A stretch of 64,000 nt of DNA from Eremophila alpestris peregrina (taxonomy: Eukaryota > Chordata > Aves > Passeriformes > Alaudidae): positions 364,857 to 428,856 of the forward strand of contig WMCF01000156.1 in assembly GCA_009792885.1 (NCBI GenBank). Direction: 5' to 3'. Made by a program: the position numbers and the translations under genes. The notes under the pieces were generated by a model, which made no database searches, was not told the DNA's origin, and saw nothing but the letters and a program-made list of their open reading frames with translations. Below, piece by piece: positions 62,975-64,000 of the stretch. Positions within the stretch are counted from its first letter, which is position 1, and the number at the start of each line of letters is the position of its first letter.

Positions 62975-63097
62975 ATCCTGGAATACCACTGTGGTGATTC
63001 AGGGTTGACTCTTCCCCCACCTAAGAGCTGTCTCTTATACACATATCCTGGAATACCACTGTGGTGATTCAGGGATGACTCTTCCCCCCCCTAAGAG
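62975..63097 (+). repeat. 53-bp direct duplication split by an adapter-like 17-mer
   Basis: Copy 1 (62975-63027) and copy 2 (63045-63097) are the same length and differ at only two positions (T at 63005 versus A at 63075; A at 63019 versus C at 63089). Between them is exactly CTGTCTCTTATACACAT. The near-identity points to an assembly error in which one genomic segment was written twice, perhaps from two haplotypes or from reads with end errors. Confidence 0.93.
63028..63044 (+). other. Residual Tn5/Nextera mosaic-end adapter
   Basis: CTGTCTCTTATACACAT is identical to the first 17 of the 19 bases of the Tn5 mosaic end as read at the 3' side of Nextera fragments. No natural reason exists for a precise mosaic end in a vertebrate genome at the seam of a near-perfect duplication. 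The simplest explanation is untrimmed library adapter carried into the assembly. Confidence 0.93.
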
Positions 63098-64000
63098 TGT
63101 GCAGGAATGCCTTTTACCCCAGCATGACTTTTATTTTCAGATAGCTGTTTTGAAAGGGAAGGCATGAGCATCATGTAACTGATTTAGTTGCTAAACTCTG
63201 CTAAGACGTCGCTGATTTTTTCACAGAAATTGGGTGCTTTATTTTTTTCCCACCCCTAACATTCTGATTGCACTCCCTGCTTATGTAACGTGCATATGTC
63301 TTGCCATGCATGGGTTTTTTTCCCATTGGCTGATACCTGACAGGCTTCATAAACTTGTACATATTTCAGAGCTTTCAGTGTGAGGCAATTTAGTTTGCAC
63401 TACAAATGCCTGACTTATTTTCGGTTGTTTGGATCTCAGGTTTAAATTTGGGTGGGGTATTAAAATATAAATCTGTTGGGCAGACACTTGAAAATTCAGT
63501 TTTGTGCTGGGAATATGTGAATGTTGAGCACAAAATATTAAAGTTGAGCTACTTCCCCTCTCTTTTTCCCCTCCCTGTACACCATGCACATGTATGCCAG
63601 AATTTTTTGTCCACTTTCTTGCACGAGGAATGGAATGTGCATAATTCTGCCACCAAACTGAGTTTTCAATAGGACTGTCAGCTCTTGCCTTTCAAAATCA
63701 AGGGTCAGAGCACGAAATCTGCATCTTTTCAGGAAAATTCAATACCAGTCAATCTAAAGAGAAAGAATAAGATTAGCCACTTAAACTTCTGGTTGTTCTT
63801 TCGTTGACCACAATTTACTTTGACTGAGCAAGACTTGCTCAAGATGGATTCTGTACTGCAGTGAGCTTCCTGATCATTTTGAATTTTAAATTTGCTTTCC
63901 TTTTTTTCTCAGTATTAGCAGACAGGATGTCTTTTGTGAAGTGTCACTGTGGGCTAGGGCAAGCCTTATACTTTGGGTGAAATACAGACTGCTGGCACCC
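63098..64000. other. Gene-free unique sequence to the window end
   Basis: No gene is recognised. Overlapping frames of 80-88 codons on both strands around 63347-63672 are unsupported. No repeats are recognised. Confidence 0.6.

Noticed and set aside
63028..63044. Genuine Tn5/IS50 transposon footprint
   Set aside because: A bacterial transposon end is implausible in avian DNA. There is no 9-bp target duplication, whereas an adapter artefact explains both the 17-mer and the 53-base repeat.
1..64000. CRISPR arrays, bacterial operons, phage or plasmid modules
   Set aside because: No regularly spaced repeats, no ribosome-binding-site-led dense genes and no long ORFs. CR1 elements place the DNA in a sauropsid genome.
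1..64000. tRNA, rRNA, spliceosomal RNA or known miRNA genes
   Set aside because: Reading both strands I found no cloverleaf with A/B boxes, no rRNA signature and no miRNA seed/hairpin that I recognise. A covariance-model scan would be needed to exclude them formally.

Overview
This window is vertebrate nuclear DNA, most likely from a bird. Two 3'-end fragments of CR1 LINEs with the avian terminal signature support this: one at about 22660-22803 on the plus strand, and one at about 57386-57485 on the minus strand. The sparse repeat content, the AT-rich and CpG-poor background, and the lack of mammalian-type SINE/L1 sequence agree. No bacterial gene organisation is present. I recognise no protein-coding gene, rRNA, tRNA or other structured RNA gene. 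The open frames are short, overlap each other on both strands, match no family I know, and are no longer than chance predicts for 64 kb read in six frames. The window is best read as intergenic or deep intronic sequence in a gene-poor region.

Layout. Positions 1-9815 are AT-rich unique sequence with a few simple repeats and hairpins. Positions 9816-10139 are a 324-base assembly gap with slightly GC-richer, CpG-bearing flanks. Positions 10140-22659 are unique sequence with an AT-rich imperfect tandem array at 20540-20603 and a perfect hairpin at 21176-21204. The first CR1 fragment follows. Positions 24716-25525 hold the most GC-rich patch, with ten CpGs in about 165 bases. It is followed at 25741-25882 by a CCAAT box, a TATA box, an ATG in good context and a consensus splice donor in the order expected of a promoter and first exon. 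Positions 25883-57385 are a long stretch without recognisable genes. It contains pyrimidine-rich tracts, a 46-base near-perfect palindrome (48495-48540), a CpG cluster (38767-38833) and homeodomain/SOX-type motif clusters that resemble conserved non-coding elements. The second CR1 fragment follows, then more unique sequence.

The clearest anomaly is at 62975-63097. A 53-base sequence occurs twice, separated by exactly 17 bases that match the first 17 of the 19-base Tn5/Nextera mosaic end. This is almost certainly a library adapter left in the assembly, with a false local duplication, and not biology.

I found no new biological system. The best leads are the promoter/first-exon-like cluster near 25.3-25.9 kb and a few exon-like open frames placed directly behind strong splice-acceptor sequences. 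All need transcript or conservation data.
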